Below are positions 54,439 through 62,450 of a stretch of 64,000 nt of DNA, in pieces (the stretch's first letter is position 1; every line of letters begins with the position of its first letter). Origin of the DNA: Bordetella genomosp. 1. Its GTDB lineage: Bacteria > Pseudomonadota > Gammaproteobacteria > Burkholderiales > Burkholderiaceae_B. The translations under genes and the position numbers were made by a program. A model generated the notes under the pieces. The model was not told the DNA's origin and ran no database searches. It saw only the letters and a program-made list of their open reading frames with translations. The stretch spans positions 372,001-436,000 of the forward strand of contig NZ_NEVL01000006.1 in NCBI RefSeq assembly GCF_002261335.1. The letters are read 5' to 3'.

Positions 54439-56274
54439 TCAGCGCCCGACCGCGTAGCCCTGCATGCCGCGCGGATTCGCGCCGGCCTTCAGCAGCAGTC
54501 CGCCGCCTGCGCGCACCTCGCGCGCGCAGGCGCTGATGCGGCCTTCCGACCACGGCCCGCCCACCACCACGTCGTGCCCGGCGGCGCGCAGCGCATCTAG
54601 CGTGGCCGCCGGCATGCGCGACTCCACCGTGAGCCGGTTGAGCGTGGTGGCGCGCGGCCAGAACGAACCGGGGAAGTGATCGATGTGCCACGACGGCGCC
54701 TCGATGGCCGCCTGCAGATTCAGCCCCGCGGCATGGCGCAACAGGAACGCGACCGTCCACTGATCCTGCTGGTCGCCGCCCGGCGTGCCGAACGCCAGGT
54801 ATGGCTTGCCGTCGCGCAGCACCAGGCCGGGCGACAGTGTGGTCGAGGGGCGCTTGCCCGGCGCCAGGCTGCCGGGCAGGCCTTCGTCGAGCCAGGTCAT
54901 CTGCAGCCGCGTCGTGAGCGGGAAGCCCAGGCCCGGCACCACCGGGCTCGACGACAGCCAGCCGCCCGACGGCGTGGCCGCCACCATGTTGCCGTGCCGG
55001 TCGATCACGTCGATCTGGCAGGTGTCGCCCACGAAGATCTCGCGCGCGGCCCACTCGGCCACCGGCGGCAGCGCGGCGAAGGTCGGCTCGCCCACGCCGA
55101 AGCGCGTGTCGGCGCGCGCCAGCGTGCGCGCCGCCGCGTCCAGGTCGGGCATGCGCGGCGCGCGGCCGCCCGGCGCGCCCGGGCGCAGCTCGGTGCTGGC
55201 CAGCGCGGAAATCTGCGCCGCGCGGGCCTGCGCATAGGGTTGCGACAGCAGCTCGGCCAGCGGCACGTCCACGAAATCGGGATCGCCGTACCAGGCGCAG
55301 CGGTCGGCGAAGGCCAGCTTGGCGGCCTCGGCCACGCGATGCACGAAGGCAAAGGAATCCGGCGCCAGGCCTTCCATGCCCAGCTCGCGCAGGATGGCGA
55401 GCTGCTGCAGGTGCACCGGCCCCTGCGACCACACTCCGCACTTGGCCACGGTGTAGCGGCCATAGTCCAGCGTCACGGGCTCGTCGTAGGTGGCGCGCCA
55501 GTCGGCCAGGTCGGCCTTGCGCAGCAGGCCGCGATTGCGTTCACCGGTGGTGTCGCGGATCTCGGCGTGCGTGTAGAAATCGTCGATGGCATCCGCGACG
55601 AAGCCGCGATACCAGACCGCGAGCGCGGCATCGATGCGGCCGCGCCGGTCGGTTGCGCGCGCAGCCGCTTCGGCCAGGATGCGTTCGTAGGTGGCGGCGA
55701 TGGCGGGCGTGCGCATGAAGCTGCCCGGCGCCGGCACCTGTCCCTGCGGCAGCCACACCTCGGCGGACGAAGTCCATTCGCCCTGGAACAGCGCCTGCAC
55801 GGCCAGGATCGCCTGCGAGATGCGCGGCACCAGCGGAAAGCCGTCGCGCGCGTACGAGATCGCGGGCGCCAGCACCTCGGCCAGCTCCCAGGTGCCGTAG
55901 TCGCGCAACAGGGTCAGCCAGGCGCCGAAGGCACCGGGCACGGTGGCCGGCATCAGGCCGATGCCCGGCACCAGGTCCAGGCCCATCCCGCGGAAGGTCG
56001 ACGGCGCCGCCAGCGCGGGCGCGGGCCCCTGGCCGCACAGCGCGCGCATGCGTCCTTCGGCCGCGTCCCAGAACAGGATCGGCACCTCGCCGCCCGGCCC
56101 GTTCAGGTGCGGCTCGACGATCTGCAGCATGAAGCCGCCGGCCACGGCGGCGTCGTAGGCATTGCCGCCGCGCTCCAGCACGCCCATCGCCACCTGCGAC
56201 GCCAGCCAGTGCGTGGACGACACGACGCCGTAGGTGCCCTGGATCTCGGGTCGGGTGGTGAATTCGGGTTGCAT
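54439..56274 (-). CDS. Gamma-glutamyltransferase family protein
   Basis: A 611-residue Ntn-hydrolase that would cut itself into two subunits and act on gamma-glutamyl compounds. The nucleophile Thr is T418 in VGDTCQIDVIDRHGNMVAAT; the family form is T-T-H-Y-S-V-V-D, so residues after the Thr differ. The N-terminal half has GNAYDAAVAGGFMLQIVEPHLNGPGGE and the C-terminal half TPGGDQQDQWTVAFLL. No signal peptide is visible, unlike periplasmic Ggt. Divergent from a LysR gene. It may act on an amide of another acid; such YwrD-like enzymes are poorly understood. Confidence 0.85.
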   Translation of the reverse strand: MQPEFTTRPEIQGTYGVVSSTHWLASQVAMGVLERGGNAYDAAVAGGFMLQIVEPHLNGPGGEVPILFWDAAEGRMRALCGQGPAPALAAPSTFRGMGLDLVPGIGLMPATVPGAFGAWLTLLRDYGTWELAEVLAPAISYARDGFPLVPRISQAILAVQALFQGEWTSSAEVWLPQGQVPAPGSFMRTPAIAATYERILAEAAARATDRRGRIDAALAVWYRGFVADAIDDFYTHAEIRDTTGERNRGLLRKADLADWRATYDEPVTLDYGRYTVAKCGVWSQGPVHLQQLAILRELGMEGLAPDSFAFVHRVAEAAKLAFADRCAWYGDPDFVDVPLAELLSQPYAQARAAQISALASTELRPGAPGGRAPRMPDLDAAARTLARADTRFGVGEPTFAALPPVAEWAAREIFVGDTCQIDVIDRHGNMVAATPSGGWLSSSPVVPGLGFPLTTRLQMTWLDEGLPGSLAPGKRPSTTLSPGLVLRDGKPYLAFGTPGGDQQDQWTVAFLLRHAAGLNLQAAIEAPSWHIDHFPGSFWPRATTLNRLTVESRMPAATLDALRAAGHDVVVGGPWSEGRISACAREVRAGGGLLLKAGANPRGMQGYAVGR

Positions 56275-56330
56275 GGCGTGCCAGTCTGCCGGGAGATGCG
56301 ATGCAGACCAGTATAGGAGGCCGAAATAAC

Positions 56331-56364
56331 TGGTTTTCGCTATATTCGAATAGCTGCATAACCA
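56331..56364. promoter_or_regulatory. Dyad in the gamma-glutamyltransferase/LysR divergent gap
   Basis: GCTAT-ATTCGA-ATAGC (56339-56354) nested within TGGTT (56331-56335) and AACCA (56360-56364), in an AT-rich island. Candidate LysR operator for both genes. Confidence 0.5.
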
Positions 56365-56379
56365 ATCCGGAATAGCGCC

Positions 56380-57336
56380 ATGACCGCCGCCGCGCCCAAT
56401 CTCCTGCGCCGTCTCAAGCACCGCCACCTCGAACTGCTGCTCGCCATCGCCCGGCACGGCTCGCTCACGCGCGTGGCCGCGCAGGCCGGCGTGAGCCAGC
56501 CGGCCGCCACCAAGGCCCTGCTCGAGATCGAAGACATCTTCGGCGCGCCGCTGTTCCTGCGCACCGGCCGGGGCCTGCAGCCCACGCCGCTGGGCGAGCT
56601 GGCCATCAGCCGCGCGCGCCGCATGCTCAACGATCTGGCGCTGTGGTCGCGCGAGGCGCAGGCCTTGCAGGGCGGCCATGCCGCCCACCTGCACGTGGGC
56701 GCCGTGCCCTATGTGTCGAGCGTGCTGCTGTCGTCGGCGATCGCGCAGCTGCATGCGCGCCACGGCATCACGGTCACGCTGCACCGCGCCACCACCGACC
56801 ACCTGCTGCCCATGCTGCGCCGGCACGAGCTCGATTGCATGATCGGCCGCGTCTCGGCCCTGATCGAACTCGACGGACTGACCCACGAGACGCTCTATCA
56901 CCAGCGTCCCAGCCTCATCGCGCATCGCCAGCTCGCGCGCCGGCTGTCGGCCCGCGCGCCCGACTGGGCCGGCGCCGCCGCGCTGCGCTGGGTCCTGCCC
57001 GAGGCCAAGACGCCCACGCGCCAGCTCATCGCCGAACACTTCATCCGCCACGGCGTGATCCCGCCGCACCCGATCGTGGAGGCCTACTCCACCGACGTGA
57101 TCGAGGGCCTGCTGGGCGGCGACCCCTCGCTGGTGTCCGTGGTGCCGCAGGAGATCGCCCACGAACTCGCCGCGCGCGGCCGCATCGGCGCGGTGCACTG
57201 GGACTGGGGCTGGAACCTGCCGCCGATCAACCTGATCCGGCGCGTGCGCGACGAGGTGCGCGGCCCCGGCCCGGAAGAGGCGCTGGCGGCGATCCTGGAC
57301 GAACTGAAGGGGCAGATCCCGCTGGCGACCGCCTGA
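56380..57336 (+). CDS. LysR-type regulator next to gamma-glutamyltransferase
   Basis: A 318-residue LysR protein of the GbpR/PcaQ-like branch: HTH GSLTRVAAQAGVSQPAATKA near residue 28 and an effector domain from LHVGAVPYVSSVLLSSAIAQ. Divergent from the gamma-glutamyltransferase gene with a nested dyad between them. The 171-base gap after it (57337-57507) holds only a short GGGCCG/CGGCCC hairpin with no T-run. Confidence 0.9.
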   Translation: MTAAAPNLLRRLKHRHLELLLAIARHGSLTRVAAQAGVSQPAATKALLEIEDIFGAPLFLRTGRGLQPTPLGELAISRARRMLNDLALWSREAQALQGGHAAHLHVGAVPYVSSVLLSSAIAQLHARHGITVTLHRATTDHLLPMLRRHELDCMIGRVSALIELDGLTHETLYHQRPSLIAHRQLARRLSARAPDWAGAAALRWVLPEAKTPTRQLIAEHFIRHGVIPPHPIVEAYSTDVIEGLLGGDPSLVSVVPQEIAHELAARGRIGAVHWDWGWNLPPINLIRRVRDEVRGPGPEEALAAILDELKGQIPLATA

Positions 57337-57507
57337 GCCCGCACGGGCCGTTTCCGGCCCTGCGTGACACCCCCGTAGCGCGCAAGCGTTCACCGCAGCC
57401 GCCGCGCGCGGGCGGCAGGATCAGAATCGGATCAGGCGTATCGCTCGATGCGCGCCTCGCGGAGACCCGGATGATAGATTCCGATCGCACCTTGCAAGGA
57501 GGATCCC

Positions 57508-57744
57508 ATGATCAAGACCACCGTCATGAAACGCCGGCACTGCCAGCTGATACGCCTGCCCCGCGCCGCGGCACTCCCGCGCGGCGTCACCCGCGTCGAG
57601 GTCCGCGTGGTCGGCCGAACCCGCGTGCTCGTGCCCATCGAAGATTCGTGGGAGGAGTGGTTCAAGAGCCTCGGCGACGACGTGGACTTCCCGACCGAGC
57701 GCGACCAGAGCCCGCTTCCGCCGAGGAAAATCCCCAACCGCTGA
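57508..57744 (+). CDS. vapB: VapB-type antitoxin
   Basis: A 78-residue VapB antitoxin that binds VapC and its own operator. The N-terminal AbrB-like part reads CQLIRLPRAAALPRGVTRVE and VVGRTRVLVPIEDSWEEWF, a clear match to enteric VapB (S-Q-A-V-R-L-P-K). The tail SPLPPRKIPNR is unlike the usual acidic end (E-R-x-Q-P-x-x-x-x-E), while the alternate frame reads PASAEENPQPLK, closer to it, so a small indel near 57707 is possible. AAGGAGGATCCC is a strong ribosome site. VapC begins five bases after the stop. Confidence 0.85.
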   Translation: MIKTTVMKRRHCQLIRLPRAAALPRGVTRVEVRVVGRTRVLVPIEDSWEEWFKSLGDDVDFPTERDQSPLPPRKIPNR

Positions 57745-57749
57745 AGTAC

Positions 57750-58148
57750 ATGCTCGACACCAACATCTGCATCCACGCGATCAACCGCACGCGCGAGGGC
57801 GTGCGGCGCGCCTACGAGAGGCACAGCAGCGTTTTGTGTGTGAGTACCGTGACCTTCATGGAGCTGGCCTATGGCGTGCAGAAGTCGAACGCGCCCCTGC
57901 GCAGCCGGCTGGCGATGGAAGGCTTTCTCGCCCGCGTCGACATCCTGGACTACGACCAGCCGGCCGCGGTTCGCACCGGTCAGCTGCGGGGTCATCTGGC
58001 GCGCGCCGGCACCCCTATCGGCTTCTACGACGCCATGATCGCCGGGCACGCGCTTGCCTGCGGGCTGATCCTGGTCACGAACAACACGCGTGAGTTCGCT
58101 CGCGTGCCCGAACTCCGGCTCGAAGACTGGACGCGCGGGACCGGCTGA
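57750..58148 (+). CDS. vapC: VapC-type PIN-domain ribonuclease toxin
   Basis: A 132-residue PIN RNase; enteric VapC cuts initiator tRNA. Acidic site residues are D3 (MLDTNICI), E40ish (VTFMELAYGV) and D in FYDAMIAGHAL, with the end TNNTREFARVPELRLEDW usual for the family. The ATG at 57750 is five bases after vapB. A partial second copy of its 3' end follows directly (58160-58205). Confidence 0.92.
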   Translation: MLDTNICIHAINRTREGVRRAYERHSSVLCVSTVTFMELAYGVQKSNAPLRSRLAMEGFLARVDILDYDQPAAVRTGQLRGHLARAGTPIGFYDAMIAGHALACGLILVTNNTREFARVPELRLEDWTRGTG

Positions 58149-58159
58149 CGTTCCCACGG

Positions 58160-58205
58160 CGTGCCCGGCCTGCGCCTCGAAGACTGGACGGCCGAGGCGC
58201 CCTGA
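58160..58205 (+). pseudogene. Duplicated fragment of the vapC 3' end
   Basis: The bases at 58160-58189 match 58104-58133 of vapC at 26 of 30 positions and read on as VPGLRLEDWTAEAP and a TGA, against VPELRLEDWTRGTG and a TGA in vapC. It lies 56 bases downstream in direct orientation with no start codon of its own. It looks like a leftover tail of another vapC, from recombination or gene replacement. Confidence 0.75.
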
Positions 58206-58262
58206 ATCCTTGGCCCCGCTGTTGCGCGCACCCTCTCTTGCAGCAGGCGCCGCGCGCAAAAC

Positions 58263-58294
58263 AAAAAAGCCGGCACGCTTGCGCGATACCGGCT
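58263..58294 (-). terminator. Terminator of tRNA-Pro
   Basis: On the minus strand AGCCGG and CCGGCT pair around a 15-base loop and are followed by TTTTTT G TTTT. It lies about 53 bases beyond the tRNA-Pro 3' end. Confidence 0.8.
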
Positions 58295-58345
58295 CATTGC
58301 TGATGGTGTTTCGGGAACACCGTCATGAATTCAACCACAAAGTGA

Positions 58346-58423
<78 letters not shown>

Positions 58424-58540
58424 ATTCTCTACTACTGTGTTGCTACTGCTTTACAGCCAACGCTGACCGCGGTCTTGCGACTCACCGGCTTCGCGCTTTT
58501 TCGCTGTGCTTTTTACTGCACCGCAAAGGCCGAAAATTTC

Positions 58541-59506
58541 TTATCGATCTCTGTTTACCGCGAAAGCGCAGAATTCTAACAGAGAATTTTGAAAAGTGGA
58601 AATGGGGAAGATCGACAGCGCATCGCGGGCCCGTTGCGCCTCGGCTTCGGCGGCCTGGCGCGCGTGCTCCAGGGCGTCGGTTTGCTGGATGGCCTGGGCC
58701 ACCGCGGCGAAATCGGCGTCACCGGTGGTGATGGCGTCGCGGATCAGTTGCTGCTGCTCGGGCGTGCCGACTTCCATCACGCGGATGAGCGGCAGCGTGG
58801 GCTTGCCCTCGCGCAGGTCGTCGCCGACGTTCTTGCCGAGCGCACCGGCGTCGCCGCTGTAGTCGAGCACGTCGTCGATCAGCTGGAAGGCGGTGCCGAT
58901 GTGGCGGCCATAGGCCGCGGCGGCCTCTTCCTGCTCGGGCGTGGCGCCCGCCAGGACCGCGCCCACCTGGGCGGCGGCCTCGAACAGCTTGGCGGTCTTG
59001 TAGCGCACCACCTGGAGGTAGCGCTCCTGCGACACCTCGGGATCGTGCACGTTGAGCAGTTGCAGCACCTCGCCCTCGGCGATCACCGTGGTCGCCTGCG
59101 ACAGGATCTGCATGATGCGCATCGAGTCGGCCTCGACCATCATCTCGAACGAGCGCGAATACAGGTAATCGCCCACCAGCACGCTGGCGGCGTTGCCGAA
59201 CACCGCGTTGGCGGTGTCGCGGCCGCGGCGCAGGTCGGATTCGTCGACCACGTCGTCGTGCAGCAGCGTGGCGGTGTGGATGAACTCCACCACGGCCGCC
59301 AGCAGCTGGTGATGCGTGCCCTGGTAACCGAGCGCGCGCGCCACCATGAGCACCATGGCCGGCCGCATGCGCTTGCCGCCCGCGCCGATGATGTAGTCAC
59401 CGATGGTTCGAATGAGCACGACCTCGGAGTTCAGGCGCTCGCGGATAACCGCGTCGACAGCCTTCATGTCGTCGGCAATGGGGGCGATCAGCTCAGAGAG
59501 ATTCAA
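58541..59506 (-). CDS. ispB: Octaprenyl/polyprenyl diphosphate synthase IspB
   Basis: IspB makes the long isoprenoid tail of ubiquinone from FPP and IPP. The 321-residue protein has the two Asp-rich motifs LHDDVVDESD and FQLIDDVLDYSGD, plus GGKRMRPAMVLMVARAL. The start is most likely the TTG at 59506 (MNLSELIAPIADDMK), with GGAAG upstream; the first in-frame ATG after it would cut conserved residues. C-terminus LLEFCAFAVNRDR is typical. Confidence 0.93.
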   Translation of the reverse strand: MNLSELIAPIADDMKAVDAVIRERLNSEVVLIRTIGDYIIGAGGKRMRPAMVLMVARALGYQGTHHQLLAAVVEFIHTATLLHDDVVDESDLRRGRDTANAVFGNAASVLVGDYLYSRSFEMMVEADSMRIMQILSQATTVIAEGEVLQLLNVHDPEVSQERYLQVVRYKTAKLFEAAAQVGAVLAGATPEQEEAAAAYGRHIGTAFQLIDDVLDYSGDAGALGKNVGDDLREGKPTLPLIRVMEVGTPEQQQLIRDAITTGDADFAAVAQAIQQTDALEHARQAAEAEAQRARDALSIFPISTFQNSLLEFCAFAVNRDR

Positions 59507-59591
59507 AGCGCTTCCGGGGGAAATGGGCGAGCCGACCCCGCGGCTCGTTACACAGGCCGGCAGACTGCGCCGCCAAGCCGGGGTCGGCCGA

Positions 59592-59597
59592 ATTATA
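59592..59597 (-). promoter_or_regulatory. -10 box of ispB
   Basis: On the minus strand a perfect TATAAT (59597 to 59592), about 86 bases before the ispB start, in the gap between the fumarylacetoacetase-family gene and ispB. No clear -35. Confidence 0.45.
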
Positions 59598-59639
59598 CGT
59601 GTTGCGCCCGCCCTGCCCCCCGCCGGGCCGCCGCAGGTG

Positions 59640-60812
59640 TTACAGCCCGCGGGCGCGCAGGTTGGCGTAGAGCGCGCGCACCCCGAAGGTCCAGGGCGCA
59701 ATGCGGTCCGAACGCCCCACCCGGTTGACCAGCGCGCCCAGGCGCGGCGAGCCGATGCGCACCACGTCGCCTTCCCGGTGGGTGAAGCCGCTGCCCGGGC
59801 CCGCGCGGTCCTGGGTCGGCGAGAACATCGTGCCCAGGAACAGCATGAAGCCGTCGGGATACTGGTGGTGCGGGCCGCAGGTCTGGCGCACCAGGTCGAG
59901 CGGGTCGCGGCTGATCTCGGCCATGTGGCTCACGCCGTCGATCACGAAGCCGTCCTCGCCTTCGATGCGCAGCGACACGTCGGCGTGGCGCACGTCGTCC
60001 AGCGTGAAATGGGCGTCGAACAGGCGGATGAAGGGGCCGATGGCGCAGGAGCCGTTGTTGTCCTTGGCCTTGGTCAGCAGCAGCGCGCTGCGCCCTTCGA
60101 CGTCGCGCAGGTTCACGTCATTGCCCAGCGTGGCGCCCGCCACCTCGCCGCTGGCGTTCACCGCCAGCACGATCTCCGGCTCCGGGTTGTTCCACTCGGA
60201 GACCGGATGCAGCCCGATCCAGGCGCCGGATCCCACCGAGGACATCGGCGGGCTCTTGGAAAACACCTCCGCATCGGGCCCGATTCCCACTTCGAGGTAT
60301 TGCGACCACTGCCCGCGCGCCTGCAATTCGGCCTTGAGCGCCATGGCCTGGGGCGAGCCGGGCACCAGCTGCGACAGGTCGGTGCCGATCAGTTCGTGCA
60401 GGCGCTGGCGGATGGTCTCGGCCTGGCTGGCGTCGCCGCCGGCCTGCTCCTCGATCAGGCGCTCGAGCAGGCTGACCGCGAAGGTGACGCCGGCCGCCTT
60501 CACGGGCTGCAGGTCGCACGGCGCCAGCAGGCGCGGCTGGCCGGGCTCGCCCGAGCGCTGCAGCAAGGCCTGGACGGCGCCCAGCGAGGGGCCTGCCGCC
60601 TCGCGCGCCACGGCCACGCGGTCGGGACGCTCGAGCAGGTCGGCGATCGTGGGCGCCACCGCGCTGATGTCGATGACCTCGCCACGCCGCACCGCCACGA
60701 CCGCCGGTCCCGGCACCGGCCCGCCGCGCCAGACCCGGCCCACCAGCGTGGCCTGCTGCAGGTCTTCGGGCAGATCGCGTTCGGGATCCAGGGCGAAATC
60801 ATCGTAGGACAT
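59640..60812 (-). CDS. Fumarylacetoacetate hydrolase family protein
   Basis: A 390-residue FAH-superfamily enzyme. The core has GSGAWIGLHPVSEWNNPEPE (metal Glu pair in P-E-x-E), GATLGNDVNLRDVEGRSALL and AKDNNGSCAIGPFI, with the C-terminal GTMFSPTQDRAGPGSGFTH. This long type is encoded in sugar-acid (2-keto-3-deoxy-acid) catabolic loci and is not the classic 220-residue isomerase. It is divergent from an IclR gene, with shared operator-like repeats between them. Confidence 0.85.
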   Translation of the reverse strand: MSYDDFALDPERDLPEDLQQATLVGRVWRGGPVPGPAVVAVRRGEVIDISAVAPTIADLLERPDRVAVAREAAGPSLGAVQALLQRSGEPGQPRLLAPCDLQPVKAAGVTFAVSLLERLIEEQAGGDASQAETIRQRLHELIGTDLSQLVPGSPQAMALKAELQARGQWSQYLEVGIGPDAEVFSKSPPMSSVGSGAWIGLHPVSEWNNPEPEIVLAVNASGEVAGATLGNDVNLRDVEGRSALLLTKAKDNNGSCAIGPFIRLFDAHFTLDDVRHADVSLRIEGEDGFVIDGVSHMAEISRDPLDLVRQTCGPHHQYPDGFMLFLGTMFSPTQDRAGPGSGFTHREGDVVRIGSPRLGALVNRVGRSDRIAPWTFGVRALYANLRARGL

Positions 60813-60914
60813 GGTCGGTCTCCGCATGCTCGGTAGGGGTGGGCGCGGCCGTCTGCGCGGCCGGCGGGAGGGGTGAAGAGGATGCAATGAGTCTAGGAGC
60901 GGCCACGCCGCGCC

Positions 60915-60950
60915 GTCCAATACAATGGCAGTCATTCCAATATGTTGGAC
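60915..60950. promoter_or_regulatory. Operator-like repeats between the FAH-family and IclR genes
   Basis: GTCCAA (60915-60920) and TTGGAC (60945-60950) form an inverted pair, and inside it CCAA-TATG-TTGG (60937-60948) is a perfect 4+4 dyad. It ends eight bases before the GTG used as the IclR start. Probable binding site for the IclR protein. Confidence 0.55.
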
Positions 60951-60957
60951 AACGCCC

Positions 60958-61737
60958 GTGAGCGCAGACAAACCCGCCTACGAAGTCCCCGCGCTCGCCC
61001 GCGCCCATGCGCTGCTGAGCCGGCTATCCGAACGCGGCGCGCCCATGCGTGCCGCCGAGCTGGCGCGCGACAGCGGCATGCCGCGCAGCTCGCTCTATCT
61101 GCTGCTCGAGACCCTGGAGGCGCGCCGCTGGATCGAGCGCGCCGGCGACGGCTATGTGATCGGCCTGACCCTGCTCAGCCTGGGGTCGGCCTATCTGCGG
61201 CACGACAATCTGGAGCCGGCCTTCCGCGACGCGGCGGCCGACTTCGTGGCGCGCCACAACGAGGTGATGCAGCTGGCGATGCTGGACGGCGCCGACGTGG
61301 CCTACCTGGCGCGCGAGGATGCGCGCCGGCCGGTGCGGCTCGTGACCGATCCCGGCTCGCGGCTGCCGGCGCACGCCTGCGCGCTGGGCAAGGCCCTGCT
61401 GGCCAGCCTGAGCGACGCCGAGGTGCTGGCCCGCCTGCCCTCCCCCCTGCCCGCCATCACCGATCGCACCATCACCGACCCGGCGCGCCTGCTGGCGGAG
61501 CTGGCGACGGCGCGCCGCACCGGCTTCGCGCTGGACCTGGAGGAGGTGAGCGCGGGCCTGACCTGCTACGCCGCCTACGTGGGCCGCACCCCGCTCGGCC
61601 GGCGGGTGGCGGTCAGCACCTCGCTGCCGGCCGACCGGCTCGACCCGCGCCATGCCGACGCGGTGCGGGCCGGGCTGATCGCCGCCGCGCGCCAGATCGC
61701 GCTGCGCGCCACGGCCGAGGAGCCCCCGGCGCCCTGA
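60958..61737 (+). CDS. IclR family regulator, divergent from the FAH-family gene
   Basis: A 259-residue IclR protein: winged helix AELARDSGMPRSSLYLLLET (residues about 33-52) and effector domain with SRLPAHACALGKALLASLSD and EVSAGLTCYAAYVG. I prefer the GTG at 60958, because an ATG at 60925 would put the coding region over the CCAATATGTTGG dyad. It likely controls the FAH-family gene and itself. Confidence 0.88.
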   Translation: MSADKPAYEVPALARAHALLSRLSERGAPMRAAELARDSGMPRSSLYLLLETLEARRWIERAGDGYVIGLTLLSLGSAYLRHDNLEPAFRDAAADFVARHNEVMQLAMLDGADVAYLAREDARRPVRLVTDPGSRLPAHACALGKALLASLSDAEVLARLPSPLPAITDRTITDPARLLAELATARRTGFALDLEEVSAGLTCYAAYVGRTPLGRRVAVSTSLPADRLDPRHADAVRAGLIAAARQIALRATAEEPPAP

Positions 61738-61877
61738 GGGGCGGGCAGCGTTCGCCGCCCGTGGCAGCGCCGTGCGAGGGCGTCCGGGCGCTGGCGGGCG
61801 GCCCGGACGCGCGGGGCTCGCGCCACCCCCGACGTGACGTCGACGCGACACCTAAGCCCTTTACCTGCAACACCTTT

Positions 61878-61906
61878 TTGACTTCTCCACAGGCCCGGGC
61901 TAGAAT
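61878..61906 (+). promoter_or_regulatory. Promoter of rplU-rpmA
   Basis: TTGACT (61878-61883), exactly 17 bases, TAGAAT (61901-61906), a near-consensus sigma70 promoter with start near 61913. It gives a leader of about 200 bases before rplU. Confidence 0.8.
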
Positions 61907-61912
61907 CCCGGA

Positions 61913-62113
61913 TTCGACTTTCTCGTCGAAAAAAGCAAGTGGCGAATTCACGCTTGCCGCCGTCCCGATGTTTTTCCTCGGCACGGCGCTGGCTCCCCCC
62001 GAAATCCGGGGCGGGTCTTCCCGGAAAAAGCAACGATGGCAGGCCTCTCGCAGGCACGCCGCCCGCGCCGATCCCAACCCGGTTCGCCTCACATCTTTCC
62101 AAGGATATATCCC
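61913..62113 (+). other. Leader of the rplU-rpmA transcript
   Basis: The transcript would begin with a hairpin, TTCGAC (61913-61918) and GTCGAA (61925-61930) around TTTCTC. Further on, CCCCG/CGGGG around AAATC (about 61999-62013) is a second small hairpin. AAGGA at 62101 is the rplU ribosome site. A long structured leader suits a ribosomal-protein operon, but no known riboregulator is recognised. Bases 61738-61877 before the promoter show nothing clear. Confidence 0.5.
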
Positions 62114-62425
62114 ATGTACGCGGTCGTAAAAACCGGTGGCAAGCAGTATCGCGTTGCCGCTGGCGAAAAACTCAAGGTAGAACAGATACCTGCTGACATC
62201 GGGCAAGAAATCACCCTGGACCAAGTGCTGTCCGTGGGCGAAGGCGACCAACTGAAAGTTGGTACGCCTCTCGTCGCTGGCGCCCTGGTCAAGGCTACGG
62301 TTCTTGCGCATGGCCGGCACGACAAGGTCAAGATCTTCAAGATGCGCCGTCGCAAGCACTATCAGAAGCGTCAGGGCCACCGTCAGAACTACACCGAGAT
62401 CCGCATCGAAGCCATCACGGCTTGA
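62114..62425 (+). CDS. rplU: 50S ribosomal protein L21
   Basis: A 103-residue L21 protein binding 23S r[23 protein letters not shown] at the start and [20 protein letters not shown] near the end are family-typical. The codon use is visibly biased compared with its neighbours (TTG, GAA, TCC), as expected of a highly expressed gene. Followed 25 bases later by rpmA. Confidence 0.98.
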   Translation: MYAVVKTGGKQYRVAAGEKLKVEQIPADIGQEITLDQVLSVGEGDQLKVGTPLVAGALVKATVLAHGRHDKVKIFKMRRRKHYQKRQGHRQNYTEIRIEAITA

Positions 62426-62450
62426 GGATCGAGGTTTTTAGGAGCTAAAC

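Noticed and set aside
57345-57360. GGGCCG/CGGCCC hairpin after the LysR gene as terminator
   Set aside because: No T-run; kept only as a weak hairpin.
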